Shown here in pieces: positions 1 to 12,617 of a stretch of 64,000 nt of DNA (its first letter is position 1; every line of letters begins with the position of its first letter). Source of the DNA: Ceratobasidium sp. AG-K (lineage: Eukaryota > Basidiomycota > Agaricomycetes > Cantharellales > Ceratobasidiaceae); assembly GCA_037039685.1 (NCBI GenBank), contig JAWNGF010000001.1:1240001-1304000 (forward strand), in the 5' to 3' direction. Both the position numbers and the translations under genes were made by a program. A model generated the notes under the pieces. The model was not told the origin of the DNA and did not search any database. It was given only the letters and a program-made list of their open reading frames with translations.

Positions 1-1631
1 CATGGGGAAAAGCAAAGGCACGAGATCAGTGATGTCACAGGTGAACCGCCACTGATGGCATTGTTTCCAGGCGGACGAACAGCAATACGCGATCGATTCA
101 TTCGACTTTGATCCTGACACGGAAATGCATGATGTCTCGGATGAGGAAGAAGACGTAGAGGATGAGTTGAGTACGGTTGAAGGTACGTCAATTTCGGGTG
201 ATTACTTCGGGAGTGTGGCGTCGACATCCGTGACAGAGGAAAATAGCGAGGATGAAGATGACGAGGAAGAGCATGGGGCCGTTCGGATGCCTGACGCTGG
301 AGGCAAGAACAAGCTTTTGGCCAACGGATACAAGAACGGACTGTCGTACATTGCTCGTGGCAAGAACATTGGCGTATTTAGGAAAACCGAGGACGACCAG
401 TTGGAGTACGCGGCTACAATCAGCAAGCTACTTACGCCACAGGGGAAGCAATTTGCCCCTAAAAAGGTATGTGTCGTTGGCGTATTACCTAACCCTTGTC
501 TAACTAGCCGGTACCATCACGAATAACAGATGATGCTACACCAGCAAGACGCGACTCTGGTTTTGATGAATGAGCAGAATCCAAACGCGCTCTATCAGAT
601 GGATATCGAGACTGGCAAGATTGTCGAAGAATGGAAGATTAGCGACCATATCGAGGTCAACGCCATGGCGCCCGACTCTAAATTTGCCCAGATGACGCCT
701 GGGCAAACCTTGGTTGGAACATCACACAACGCGCTATTCCGGATCGACCCTCGAGTCAGTGGCGACAAGCTCGTGGATAGCGAATACAAGCAATACGCAA
801 CCAAGGCAGCCTTCTCGAGTGTGACCACTACCGAAAAGGGCCATCTCGCGGTCGCATCTGAAAAGGGAGACATTCGACTGTTTGATTCGATTGGCAAGAA
901 CGCCAAGACTGCATTGCCAGCGCTCGGTGACCCAGTGATCGGGGTGGACGTGACTGCTGACGGGCGCTACATCGTGGCGACCTGTCGGACGTACCTACTC
1001 CTGATTGATACTCTAATTGGCGAGGGTCGATATGCAGGCAGTCTAGGTTTTGACAGGAGCTTCCCGGCGAATGCGAAACCGATGCCTAAGCGGTTGCAAC
1101 TCCGGCCCGAACACGTTGGATATATGGGTGGACATATATCATTCACACCCGCTCGGTAAGTCTCCATAACCCCACACCAAATTTTGGCTTCCGATGATTG
1201 AGTGTTTGTTCCTTTGTAGGTTCAACTCCGGACCTGAAGCAGAGGAACAATTCATTGTCACTTCGACAGGAAACTTTGTGATTGCCTGGGACTTTAGAAA
1301 AGTCAAAAAGGGCCGTCTTGATCGGTACGACATCAAACAGTAAGTGATCGATTTTCAGGCAACCATCGGGCGTCGCTTAACGAACGGCACTTCAAGGTAC
1401 GAGCAACAAGTTATGGCGGATGACTTCCGAATGGGCGACAATAAGGATATTGTGGGTATTGTTGACGTGTTAGATTACTCGGAGCTAAAATTTTCGCCTC
1501 AGGTGGTCGCGTTGTCGGACAATGTCCATCTGACCAAGAAACAAGCCCTCGTGAAACCGACACGCCAATCGCTTGCTACCCCAACAAATAGCCTTCGGTC
1601 GCGCTCGGATATCGTAAATGCACCGTACTAG
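1..1631 (+). CDS. VID27: VID27 C-terminal part (5' end outside window)
   Basis: Vid27 is a conserved fungal (and plant) cytosolic protein linked in yeast to vacuolar import and degradation; its biochemical role is not settled. Coding is clear from 71: exons 71-466, 530-1155, 1220-1339 and 1397-1631, all with GT-AG introns in matching phase. The first exon has a run of Asp/Glu. The rest is the typical Vid27 C-terminal WD40-like half, with the family motifs MMLHQQ (start of exon 2), MNEQNPNALYQMD and VTSTGNFVIAWDFRKVK. An intron ends at 70; the exon before it (about 1-28) could not be placed in a convincing phase. The N-terminal part lies upstream of the window. Family assignment is from recognised motifs. 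Confidence 0.9.
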
Positions 1632-2199
1632 GGAGAGTTACACGTATAGGGTAGGGAAATATTTGTATTCGGGTAAATGAATAGTGCGAGTATAGCCTTT
1701 GATTGGGCGGTTAATGTCTAGCAAATGGAATTACTATGAAAGTATAGAGTGATCGATCAGGCAAATGGGACGATCATTATCTGATACCGTTACACTCCAT
1801 GTTAACACATGTTACATCGCGGACCCATAGCCACGAACCAATGGGACTCGGACCGCATGTTTAATCAAACTATATCCGTCCAGTGCGCAATCTATCCTTT
1901 TACGGTGGGCTGTGAAAGCACCTGGGGTAGGGGTCCGTGGACATCGCACCCGTAAAGCACCCAGCACTCGCGTAGCAAAAGCCCATCATTACCAACCTCG
2001 TCGCAATCTACTTCGCCACATTGACCTGTCTCGGAACTATGGGCCCGAGCAATCGACTTATATTGGTGCCCTCCCACCGGTGCATATTCACCCACAAGCG
2101 ATGTCGCTAGTCCCCCCTCGATTTACGACTGCACCTTGCTACAAGCCCTACCCAAAGTTACCGCTCCGCCTGCGACTGCGCCGCCCTCGCCGCCGCGCC
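1632..2199. other. intergenic, no gene seen
   Basis: Spacer between VID27 and the next gene. From about 1910 it is C-rich and free of stops in one frame, but the translation is Pro/Arg-rich low-complexity sequence and looks like 5' untranslated or promoter DNA rather than coding. Confidence 0.4.
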
Positions 2200-2831
2200 A
2201 TGTCTATTAGTCTTACTCCTGCCCTACCCAACTACGAAAGCTTCTTGACTAGCGGAAAGTACTATGACTCGGTCCAGTCTCTCGCCAGATACCTTGTCTC
2301 TAAATGCACTGCGGAGGGCTACATCAACCTATCTCGAGCTCATGGCTCTGGAACTACCGACACAATCACGTTCATGTTTGAACAAAACCAGTGGTGGGCA
2401 ACGGGCCACTTTGTTGGCAACGGAGAAAGGGACGGAGAATGGAGGACCCGCGCATTGTTCAAGCGCCGAGAACGAACGGCGGTGGATTATGTCGTAAGCA
2501 GACCCGATGGCAGCCCGACCGGGATACTTACATCGGGTTTGTCCAGTCGTCCCTACTTAGAGAGATTGCGAGCGAGGGCCATTTATTTGTTGCCGTTAAT
2601 TGCAAGACGTACGTCGGGTCCCGAGCGACGGATGATCCGATGGCGTGTTTGCGACGGGCGGACCCGTGGGCCGAGAAACGTGCTGCGTTTGTCGGCGAGG
2701 CACAGGTCCTGAGGTCGATGGGTGCCCAACTACCATCTGGCCTATCTGGGAGTGACTTGGCTGTTGTCCAAATAGATCCGGCATCGTTGCGTTCGTGGAG
2801 AGGAGTAGAAGAGTCCAAGTTATGTTGGTAA
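2200..2831 (+). CDS. hypothetical protein, two exons, 192 aa
   Basis: Proposed exons are 2200-2493 and 2547-2831. The 53-bp intron starts GTAAGC, has a branch-like CTTAC and ends CCAG, and both exons stay in phase. The start is the ATG at 2200 (MSISLTPALPNYESF). The protein has no signal peptide, membrane segment or domain that I recognise. The composition looks like a folded soluble protein, with evenly spread hydrophobic residues and several Trp/Arg/Asp clusters. A reading without the intron ends early, which favours splicing. Function unknown; an orphan or lineage-restricted gene is the likeliest reading. Confidence 0.5.
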
Positions 2832-3158
2832 TATGCGCATTTGTTTTGGTCATTTTTGATTTTTGGGGGGGTTGTATCGCTATACACGTACTTCACGACT
2901 AATAGTTTCGTCACTGTAACTTATCATTCTTGTGCTATCTATACCCTGCATCCACTGTCTTTCATGCACGACATGTTGTATTCTATGTCTTCACACTCAT
3001 TCCATAATTTATGCACATTTGCGAGCCTATTTCAAACCTGGACCCTGAGGCTCTCTTCACCTCCACAAGCAAACGACCACCACGCATTTCACGTCACTCA
3101 TTACATACATATACCACACGAGCGATTCCTTGCGTTTTGCTTTCCTCTCCGGCCAACC
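2832..3158. other. intergenic, promoter side of the coiled-coil gene
   Basis: T-rich then CA-rich spacer; the last 100 bases are pyrimidine-rich and directly precede the ATG at 3159, as is common in fungal promoters. No other feature seen. Confidence 0.35.
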
Positions 3159-6100
3159 ATGGCCTCCATCCGTATTTCTGCGGCGTCTCCGTCCCCGCCG
3201 TCCAGTCCAATGCGAGACAGTGCGCGGACGCCTCCCCCTGTCTCTCCACTAACTTCGACTATTCTCAAAGCAAACGGGACAATCGCGGATCTTTCACGCA
3301 CTCTTTCCGACTTGTCGTCGTCTGAATACCATCCGGCAGAGGACATTGAACGCGTTGATGTTCGTTGTTGTTGCCGCAATTCCGACTGTGAAGCCTCTCG
3401 TGCGTGGGCAGCGGCAGAGCGCAAGTTGATAGTGAGCGCAGGTGAGTGGGGCAATGGGTTTTATTTCATTTTGCTATTTTTCTTATCGCGCCAATGTGAC
3501 CAGAGGTCGGTCAGGCCCTGCTGGAGCGACACGAGGCTTTCACACACCGGCATGAAGCGCTTGTCAAGCAGGTTAGTCAACTTCTGATTTTGGGTGTATT
3601 CTTGCGCTGACAACCCTTGTTCGCATCCGCAGAATGATTCCCAGACTGAACATATTGCCACCCTCAACTCCACCATTACTTCGTTACAAGACCAACTTTC
3701 AGATCGTACCCGTGTGCAGAAACACCTTGCACAAACTCAGCTTAACCTTGATGCGGCCGACGAGTCTAATCGTGCGCTTACAAAGGAGCTGCAGGACGCT
3801 CGCGCGACTGTTGCCAGGTTGAGTGCGGCACATGCACGTGGAGTGGGCTTGGAGGGCAAGTTGCGTACTGCGGTGGAGGAGCGTGATGACTTGAGGCGCG
3901 AGGCCACCGAAGCGGCCAGCCGCGCCAAGATGTGGGAAACAAGGGCTAATGAAGCGGGGGCCCGATCTCGTAAGTCGTTAGTAGCACCGCTTGAAGTCAA
4001 ATACTTAGACAAATCCCTGCACAGGCAAACTTCAAGCAGAGATCGTTCAACTTCGAGATGAGGCCGACTCAATCAAGCTCTCTCGTTCTGAAATCTCGAA
4101 TGATATTTTAGAGGACGCGAGGGCGAGGCTGCAGATGTTGCAAAGCTCGGTATGTCAAATTGCGCATTTGATTGATACATGAAGTAAACTCTCTATCCTA
4201 TTGTTTTAGCTTGGTCATGCTTCAATCGCCTCGGACGACCCAGAGGTCATGCGGGTGCTCGAAGCGCTTGTGGCCGATAACGAGGCGCTCAAGCGGGATG
4301 CTGCTGAGCTTCAGAATATGCTGACCGAGTCGCGAGAAGACGCTCGTATGTTGCAAGAGGAAGTTGCCGAGATGCGGGCACGCGGTGAAGGTGGACAGGA
4401 GCCATTGGCGGAAGATGGTTAGTGTTCGCGTAACAAGAGCTCGGAGTGACAACTTGACGCTCTTTTCTAGCTACAGACATGTCGTTTACTCGTTCCACGC
4501 CACCTCCGCAGAACACTCTTACCGCCCAAGGACTCAGCGGGCATGGTCGGAAAACCAGCTGGGCCTCGGCCGGTGGACGCCCGGGGTGGGCAGCATCTTT
4601 TGCATCTCACGCCAACTCGCCCCGGACTGCGACATTTGCTGCTGGCGGTCAAGACCCCCGCAGTGGAGCCAAGAGTCCGCCAGGAAGTGTACATTCACGT
4701 GCTGGTTCATTCTCGGGCCATGCAAGCCGGTTGACATCGCCCCCTGCGGCTAGGCGCATATCGTCCTCGCGGGGTATCCCACCCCTTGTGATCCCTCCCA
4801 TGAGGCGGCGCGGTGCAAAAGGGTCGCGGAGTGGTGATGGTGTCCCTGAGGTAAGTTGTTTTACTAAGCTCATAGCTGATGGGGCCTTACTTTGATCATC
4901 CAGGACAACGACGATGGGGAGTATGAGAACCCCCTTTCTACCGGATCGAATGCACTGTACAGTCCGCGCAGTTTAATCCCACCGACAAGCCAGTACCGCC
5001 GTGTTTCCGCAACAGGCAGTGCCACAAGTGAGAGGCACACCCCTCTTCCCTCGCCGGGCGAGACGGATGAGGACCAGACGCGCGTAAATTCTTCAGGTGT
5101 TGGTGCCGACGGAACCGAATCTATCACAGCCAGTGATATGAACGCATCGATTCTCGCTGCCAACGAACCAGAGAGCCCAGAGAAGCCCAAGCCCGCTCGT
5201 CGCCCCCTGAAGCTCTTGAGCCGCTCCCGTGGTGTGCAGACCGACACATCAGTGCCACCGCCAATCGCCATCCGTTCCAATTCTTCAACGCCCAATCCTC
5301 TACCATCTCCTCGCCCAGGATCGCTCTCCCTGACTACAAGCGATGCGCCATCGTCACCAATTATTGGCCCCGCTCTCCCCCTCAACGCTGAACATCTTGC
5401 AACCCTACTCAAGCGTCTCCAGCAATGTGACGTTCGTGGCCTTACCGCCCGGTTGAAGCGACAGAACCTTGCCGGCGCCGATCTCTCCCACCTCTCTCGC
5501 AGTACGCTCAAGACAATCACGGCTGATGTGAAGAGCGAGCTAGGAAGCTCAAGGGGTGCACTTGGACGGACAGTACGCGAAATGTTGAACGAAATCATCA
5601 CACTCCGCGGAGTAGTAAACGAGGTTGTGTTGGATCCGACCACTCTCACTCGAGTCCGGGAAGAGGCATTTGCGGGGATTGGGGTACCTGGCCAAGATGG
5701 CATTATTGGTCTTGGTAGCGTGGTTGAGCGTGGCCGACAGACATTGCTTAGGAGCCAGTCGGCCGCGATGGGGTGGATTTCTGCGCCCATTTCCAAGCTT
5801 TGGAGTGGGGCCGTGGAAGGTGGAGATGGAGCCGAAGCGGGTCTTATGGGTGGTAGGAAACGACTTGCCCCACGGGTGGCACCAGCTATTGCCACTAGCA
5901 CGACTACGGTGAATGTCGAGTTTGCGCATACTGGAACACGCCGCGCGGTTTCCACGATGACTGTTGCCCCGGACACTACGGTTGCTCCGGCTCCCACCGA
6001 AGAACCACGTACTCGAGAGAGCTCTCGCGGTCCCGGGGACGCTCGCAAAGAACAACTTCGTGGTATCTTTGTCGGCTCTCAGCTGGCCGCGCCGAGAGAA

Positions 6101-6784
6101 CGAGTCGAGAGCTGGGTTATCCTTCCAAGGAGTAACTCGCGCAAGGTGGTCCGAGGTGGCAAGTCGAACGCGAACATCGGCTCGAGAGAGGCAACAATCC
6201 GCGTCCGCGAGCGTACCATTTCGCGGAACGTTGATGCGGTGATCGACGTCCCATCCGAGCCGGCGGGCCAAGCCCAGTTCTTGCAGCGTGCGCTCCGCCC
6301 CCGCGGGTTGTCGGACTCGTCTATTCGGTCGACGTTTGTGGCCCACGGACAGGAGAACCCAGCGCTTGCGGTGCAGATTGCGACGAGTCCAGAGCAGCAC
6401 TTGGAAATTCGGGCCATGTCCCCTCTTACCGCCAAGCCCATTGCCCCGAGCGAGCTGTCATTTAATGCATCTTCGGTGGCTTACGCATCTACTTCGACCT
6501 CAGGCAGCACGAGCACCTCACCTGCTCGTGCGATTCCCTCTCGTCGGGCCCTCTCGGGTTATGTGTCTAGCTCAACTAGTGCAGTGGGCGCCGAGAGCGT
6601 CCCTGGCTCTTTTGCACCTGGCAATCGCATGCCTCGTCGTTCTCTGTGGGCTGGCGTCATCACAGACGACGAAGACTCGTTCCAGGTTGGGAGTTACAAG
6701 GAGGGCGTCACGTTTGGTTCAAGCCTCGTCAGGCACCGGGACCGCGCATCGGGTCGGGCCGTCAGTGAACATATGGGAATGTGA
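3159..6784 (+). CDS. large serine-rich coiled-coil protein, 1,093 aa, function unknown
   Basis: Seven exons fit in phase: 3159-3441, 3504-3571, 3633-3969, 4025-4149, 4210-4417, 4471-4850 and 4904-6784. The N-terminal 100 residues are Ser/Pro-rich and contain a small Cys cluster (RCCCRNSDC). About residues 105-345 are a long heptad-type coiled coil rich in Leu, Glu, Arg and Ala. The C-terminal 750 residues are low-complexity Ser/Pro/Arg. They contain one more structured block (about residues 620-720) with EHLATLLKRLQQ and ADLSHLSRSTLK, which looks like a short conserved helical domain. The shape suggests a cytoskeletal, septal or polarity scaffold, but that is inference only. No membrane segment or catalytic motif was seen. 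Confidence 0.82.
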
Positions 6785-7001
6785 ATGAGCACATGAATTG
6801 GTACCATGAGTACTTTGTATATTTCGTTCAGTTTTGGATTCTCTGCTACTTATCCTGATCTTGTTATTGGGCGCTCGGTTATATATGTCGCATGTATTTA
6901 TGTTCACGCTCTCCTCACGCACATGCAAAGCGAATGTTATATATTGTTCACGATTGTAACATGTGGATTTTGGATAGGGTAGAAGGGGAGTATTAGGTCG
7001 C

Positions 7002-7255
7002 TCAGCCATAGTGGCATTCGCAGACGCATTTGGTGCCGGAGCACTAGGTCCATGGGGTATAAGCATGACGGACGTATGCGCAGGTGAGAAACATACCGCA
7101 GAACCAGCGCAATTAAAGTAGTTGCAGTTGCCGTGTGTAGCACAGCACGAGGAGATGCATCCCGACTTGGTGCATGCGCGAGCATCCAGGTTCAAGGGGT
7201 TGGCGGCAACGAGGCCGGCAGCGGTCAAGCAGACGAATAGAAAGGAAAAACGCAT
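7002..7255 (-). CDS. small cysteine-rich secreted peptide, defensin-like spacing, 66 aa
   Basis: Minus-strand gene with exons 7255-7097 and 7043-7002. The intron has donor GTATGT and acceptor CCTAG, and splicing replaces an early run-on frame with a short Cys-rich tail ending in TGA. The precursor starts MRFSFLFVCLTAAGLVAANP, a clear secretory signal peptide. The mature part of about 40 residues has ten cysteines with spacing C-x4-C-x3-C-C-x5-C-x4-C-x4-C-x4-C-x-C-x-C. The CxxxC plus terminal CxC pattern recalls the cysteine-stabilised alpha-beta (defensin/knottin) fold, but I cannot assign a family. It is expected to be secreted and disulfide-bonded. Roles in antagonism, host interaction or the cell wall are all possible. 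Confidence 0.75.
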
Positions 7256-7959
7256 GGTAGTTTGCTAGTTGTCAAGTGCTGTTGGCAGGAAGTTCGTTTT
7301 ATAGCCCTCTCCTTCCCAAAAATGCTCGCGAGGACTTGCAAAACCCCCCAGGGCCATATGGGTATATGCGGGCTCACACCTACTTGACAGGTTCTCTGAT
7401 GAAGTGACTCCAACTACGGCACTATACATAGTCAGGTGTTGCTTGATTTCCTTGGCTGGGCCAGAAAAAGGTACCAGCGCTGCGCGGTGAGCAAGTGGTT
7501 TGCTTTATGCGTAAACTATGCACCCGAGAAGGAGCGGACCAAGTTCTATATCAGACTCTCTGATCCATTTAGCAAGGATTTCTGATATTTGTGCCTTCCG
7601 GTCTTGATGCACGTGAAGAGTAACCGAGGAGATTGGTGTTCAGGTGATTCAACCACGCAGCTGAGAGCAACCATCAGATTTTCGACGGCCGTCCAGCCTT
7701 GACGTCGAAGCGAGTGGGTTGGTTATAATCGAGATAATGCAATTGGTGTTGCCTGAAGGGTGTGTGCCGTTATATCCGTGCCGGGCCCCACAGCCTACGG
7801 AGGCCTGGATCAAGTACCAAATTCTTCACCAATTAAATGAAGTCGGCGCTTAATTCCCCACATAAAATCAAATTCCCCTTAGCGCGCTTCTTATGATTCC
7901 CTCGTTACCGCCACGTCCGGAATGTTGAAGGCGTCCTACAGCCTTCGATAGATTCCGCA
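7256..7959. other. divergent intergenic region
   Basis: 704 bp between the divergent starts of the cysteine-rich peptide gene and the F-box gene, so it must hold both promoters. No coding exon, RNA gene or repeat was recognised. Confidence 0.4.
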
Positions 7960-9948
7960 ATGGTATGCCCTTTCCGGCTCGGACGCACATGTGGCTGATC
8001 AAGCAATCAGGCCAACGACACTGAAACATATGTGAACGTATTCATTGTTCCTCCGGAGGAATCCACCGATGAACAGAGTGCGGACGCTGGCTCCGAGGAC
8101 CGAGTTGACACAGTCGAGACAGAGACAAGTGTAGATACTCCAGTGGAAGAGCTCAAGCCAGAGGAGCCCATACCCGACCCTCATCCTGCACTACTCCTCG
8201 ATGATGTGTTGCGAACGATCTTCGAGTGGGCTGATAATCAGACCCGAGCCCGGGGAGCTGTGGTCTCACGCCAGTTCATGCGTCCGGCCCTAGCAGCACT
8301 GTGGCGCAAAGGAGTAAAGATGTTCGATATCATGAGCTTGATTGTCCCCTTGGAGCGTGAGCCCACAATGCTTGTGAGTTGGATACCCACGCACCGCAAC
8401 GCTAAGGCAGTACTCATGAGCGGTGTAGAGCTTCTGCTTCTCTAGGCCAATTGTACCCTCTGACTGGACTCGGTTCACAGAAATTTATGCACCTCTGGTT
8501 CGTGGCTGCTCGGTAACCCTGGTGCAACTACTCACAAGTAGCTTCTATAGATCCACGAGATTCAATACAGCGCAAGTTGGTCATTGGCCAAGAAGTTGAG
8601 CACGAGTGTCTTTGACGATCTCGCACGCTCCCGCCTCCAGTTGCATATCTTGCCCAACTTGACCTCGCTCCAATGGTATCCCAACTCCACCCACGATCTC
8701 AGGCAGTGTGAGATATTCATGTGCCCAAGCGTCCGTACCTTGGACGTGTCTATCCCGGCTGTCGACGAGATGTATGTCGAGGCATTTTTCTCGATGACCA
8801 AAGTGCGCACCCCCAACTTGAGGGTGTTCCAGTTCGAATGCCAATTTAGGGCCACTGCCATCGAAGCTTGGTTGTGTGACCTGCTTGAATCCTTCAACTT
8901 GCTCCGGGGACTCGGCCTCTCGCACTACTACCTAACAACAAACATCCTTGCCTCTGCGGCCAAGCTCCCCGAGCTAGAGGAGATTCTGCTCTGGTCGCGG
9001 TCTCCAGTGGGCGAGATCGAAGACGTTATGACTCTAGATATGCGTCAACTTCAACAAGGGTCCTTCCCCAAGTTGCGAGATTTCTCGCTCGACGCAAGCC
9101 TCTCCCAGATGCGTGTATTTATCTCGACACCAGCATTCAACCCCAAGACCCTCACCTATCTTCACATCACTTCTCTCGAGATCGAGCGGCCCAGTGACGT
9201 ACAGAGCTTTTTGGAGGCGCTAGTTGACGTTTGTCTCCCGTTGGAGACGCTTGTCCTCTCGATGCTCGTCAAGTGGGTCGAGCTTACTCCCCCTCCACGA
9301 ATAACACTTGACCATATCCGGCCGATCCTCCGATTTGAGCGACTACTGGACTTTGACGTCACTTACAACTATCCCTTCTACCTCACTGATGCTGACCTGG
9401 AGCTCATCGCCCGCTCTTGGCCCACTGTCCGCACCCTTATGCTCTCCGAGTACCCCTATTTCTGTTCTGACGACATCGAGTTACCTAGCCTTGGCAGTTT
9501 ACTTCCATTTGCCGAACACTGCCCCAACTTGGTCAACTTGGGTTTGTTTGTAAACGCCTCATTGCCGTTCCCGCCACCTTCATCAGCTGCCAAACCATTC
9601 CAGAAACTGCAACTACTCAACTTTGGACAGTCGTACATCCAAGACGCAGATATCGTCGGCGTCGCTGCGTTTATTTCGAGGCTCTGCGATCCCTCGGCCC
9701 AGATTAAAATGGGCCATGCGATATCTGCGTATTCATTTAGCCCTTGCCTAGCTGCAAGTACAGACGAGACGCCCGACACGGAGATTGCGACTCGAAACGA
9801 ACGCTGGGAGGGAGTGGTCAAGGCGTTTGAAACGATACACAAGGCCAGGCAATACGAAATCGACAGGATCAAGGAGTTGGAGGCCAAGATTGCGCTATTG
9901 GAGGAGAGGATTAGGAAGAATGAAGGCACGAATAGTTTGGAGAGTTGA
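7960..9948 (+). CDS. F-box-like / leucine-rich protein, 615 aa
   Basis: Exons that join in phase: 7960-7962 (only the ATG), 8011-8373, 8429-8512 and 8551-9948. An acidic N-terminal region is followed by a degenerate F-box at about residues 60-105 (LLLDDVLRTIFEWADNQTRA...VSRQFMRPALAALW). Then come leucine-rich segments of the kind found in agaricomycete F-box proteins (LPNLTSLQWYP, LRVFQFECQF, LPELEEILLW, CPNLVNLGLF). A short coiled coil closes the protein (IKELEAKIALLEERI). Such proteins act as substrate adaptors of SCF ubiquitin ligases; the family is large and fast-evolving in these fungi, so a target cannot be named. The third intron is short (38 bp), and the second-exon acceptor was chosen because it alone keeps the frame open. 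Confidence 0.72.
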
Positions 9949-10653
9949 ATATCGGAGGGCAACTGAAAGGATTGTTCACTAGTTGTATAAAAGGTTGTGT
10001 TTTTGTAGGTTTGGTTAGGAGTTTGCTGTGTCTGTCGTGCTGTCTCGAGTTTCCCCTACATGATTTATGTACCGACATTTCTTTGAGTATATCATCTCTT
10101 CTGTCCCCACATGAGTGGCAATGTTAAGATCCAACAACACCGTGACGTGCCACGCACGCCTGAATCTAATAAGATCCACTAAATAACAAGGGCAATCGCG
10201 ACGCAAATGTTGGATCTGGTGTACTAATTAGCGCACATGGGCAACTCGGCAGTCGCGATCGGGTTTCTTAGGCACGCCGAGATGCCATTCAACATTCGTT
10301 GAGGGTGACAACATCATGCTTCACCATAGTCGGCCGTTGCCTGGAGTGTGTACACACAGTATGTACATCTAGCAACACCGCTATACAAAGCCTGCTGCGC
10401 ATGTACTAGCCAGTGACCACGACCTTACATATCATAAATGTTGGAGCCTGTGGCGAAGCATCATAGCCCGGCCACATCGGCTGCAGGAGATTGCACGAGG
10501 TTACAATATGTATTGGCTTACGCGCCTCTTGAAGGCGGTGATGCCTCTTCGGAACCCTGCCATCTGCCGTGCGTAATGATACCCCTATAAGCGGCTGCCT
10601 CCCGGTCCCATGTACTTCGACTACATCAATCCCTCGTGGATGATACCACGACC
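9949..10653. other. intergenic, no gene seen
   Basis: About 700 bp between the F-box gene and the membrane-protein gene. Reading frames here are short and lack splice support. No RNA gene or repeat recognised. Confidence 0.35.
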
Positions 10654-12339
10654 ATGTCGACACCAAGCTTGCCTCCGTGGGATCAATTGTCTTTTAGCTT
10701 CGGGGTAAGTGAGGCTAGACACACTCGTGCCAAACAAACACTGATTGGGACATGACTTGCAGTGGGACGACAATATTACGACCACCATTCCCCAATGCTA
10801 CAACGTCACTTTTGATTACTACAACACCCCTGGTGGTAACAAAATCGCCAATCCTCCGCCGAGACCCCCATATAGCGTGGTGATGTACGGTGGAGGGTTT
10901 GAACCGTACTTGATACCAATCAATAACGCTGGTATGTTGTCATGTAAATAACCTATCTATTTTCTTTAACCGCGAGACACTTCAGAATCGAGCGGAAGGT
11001 TTCGATGGACTGCAGACTTGCCTGTCGGACCAAGCTTTGCGGTCTCCATGAAGGACTCGAAGGGCTATACAGGCGGCGTAAGTTCCCAGATCAAGCTCCA
11101 TTCCACAAGCGGCTAATGCACACATCCTACAGATTATCCACCCCACATTCAAGATGACCACAGTCCCCGGGTGCAACGTGACTAATAGGGCCAAGGCCTC
11201 ATCATTAGGCGTGGAAGTGACGGGAAAGTAAGTGGAAGCTATCTGAACGTGTGGGCAAGCGAGTTGATTGTATGTGCACCTAGTTCGCAATGTGGACAAG
11301 CTATCGTCAATGTAAAGAACGGAACGGCTCCATATACCCTTGAGGTCGTGCCTCTCGACGTAAGTGCTAGGATAGCTGCAGGGGTGGATTCGGTGTTCTT
11401 ATGTCTTATCATAACAGGACCGACAACAAAAGACGATACACTTTGCTTCGAGCCCTTTTGTAAGTGATCTACCTTGTGTGTGCGTGTGTCGCGGATTAGA
11501 CTAAAACGTATACAAGGGTGTCACACTGGACATGAGTGAAGGAGTTGAATATTTTTGTACGCGCCAATCCTTCATTGCACTGCCTGATTCTAAATATAAC
11601 TCTGATACATGTAGTGGCCGTCTACGACTCTGCCAACAACTCGGCCGTGATGGGCTCTTATAACATTGGCTCATCCTCAGATAATAGCTGTTTGGGGGCA
11701 GCGTCGACGGTAACAGCTGGTAAATTCTCGACGTTATACCCAGGTGGTACGGCTACGGCTACGTCCACTGGTTCGGTTCCAACGCAAACGGTGTCGAAGG
11801 GCTTGTGAGTAGATTTATCTCTGGCTCGGGCTGTGACCTGACCTCGGTTCAGAGCCACTGGCGCAATCATCGGGATAGCTGTCAGCGTTTCCACTGTGAT
11901 CATTATTTCAGCTATGTTCCTCTTATGGTTTTGCTACAACCGAAACCGTAGGCAGCGCGATATGGACCTGACTGGAAAGCTGGATATCGATCCTCAGGAA
12001 CCCAATTACTCCGGATACAGCGCCGTCCCAACATTCCACCCATACACTTCCACCTACGACGTTTCTAATACTAGCGGATCGTATCACCCTCCCGCGCTAG
12101 TACCCTATCCCATCCACTCAATAACGGCCGCTAGCGATCGACAGACCATTTATACCGGGAGCGGGGCAGTATCCAGTCCAAATACTACACTCTCAGAGAA
12201 GAGGCGACACCTTGTCAATCCAGATCAGAACGATTATGGATTAATTATTGCCGAACCTTTTGATCCCCGTGTTCTTGCAGGATCATCCAGATCAGAAGCA
12301 CCGCTCCCGGCCCTACCTCCTGCATATTCCGCATCATGA
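10654..12339 (+). CDS. single-pass membrane protein with Ser/Thr-rich stalk, 413 aa
   Basis: Nine exons fit in phase: 10654-10704, 10763-10931, 10986-11077, 11133-11227, 11284-11359, 11418-11459, 11517-11556, 11615-11804 and 11853-12339. The N-terminal part (CYNVTFDYYNTPGG, CNVTN, VNVKNGTAPYTLEVV) looks like the beta-rich ectodomain seen in many agaricomycete type I membrane proteins, with several N-glycosylation sequons. A Gly/Ser/Thr stalk (GGTATATSTGSVPTQT) leads to one transmembrane helix (about residues 255-280, GAIIGIAVSVSTVIII). A basic stop-transfer (RNRRQR) and a Ser/Pro/Tyr-rich cytoplasmic tail follow. No standard signal peptide is seen at the proposed ATG, so a first exon further upstream is possible. 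It may be a cell-surface sensor, but this is inference. Confidence 0.78.
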
Positions 12340-12617
12340 CATTCCACAGACATTTGTGTACCCTTTTGTAATTATTACTATTCACGGTCTCTGATTGATT
12401 TATTCGACTCTTTCCGTACATGCCATAATTCAATCTCCAAATTGGTCTATGCGACTGACTATATGCGGGTTTGGACTGTGCATCCTTGGCAGCGACGCTG
12501 CCCTATTATATAACCAAAGTCACTGACGCAAAGCAAGCTTGGTTGATGAGGCCGCCTCAAGGGTGAACAATGTGAAAATAGGGTTAGGCCTTTCACACAA
12601 CAAAAAGAAAAGGATAA

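Noticed and set aside
4870..6048. Long open frame (392 codons) on the minus strand
   Set aside because: It is antisense to the well-supported exon 4904-6784, has no domain, and reflects the Ser/Arg-rich codon pattern of the real gene.
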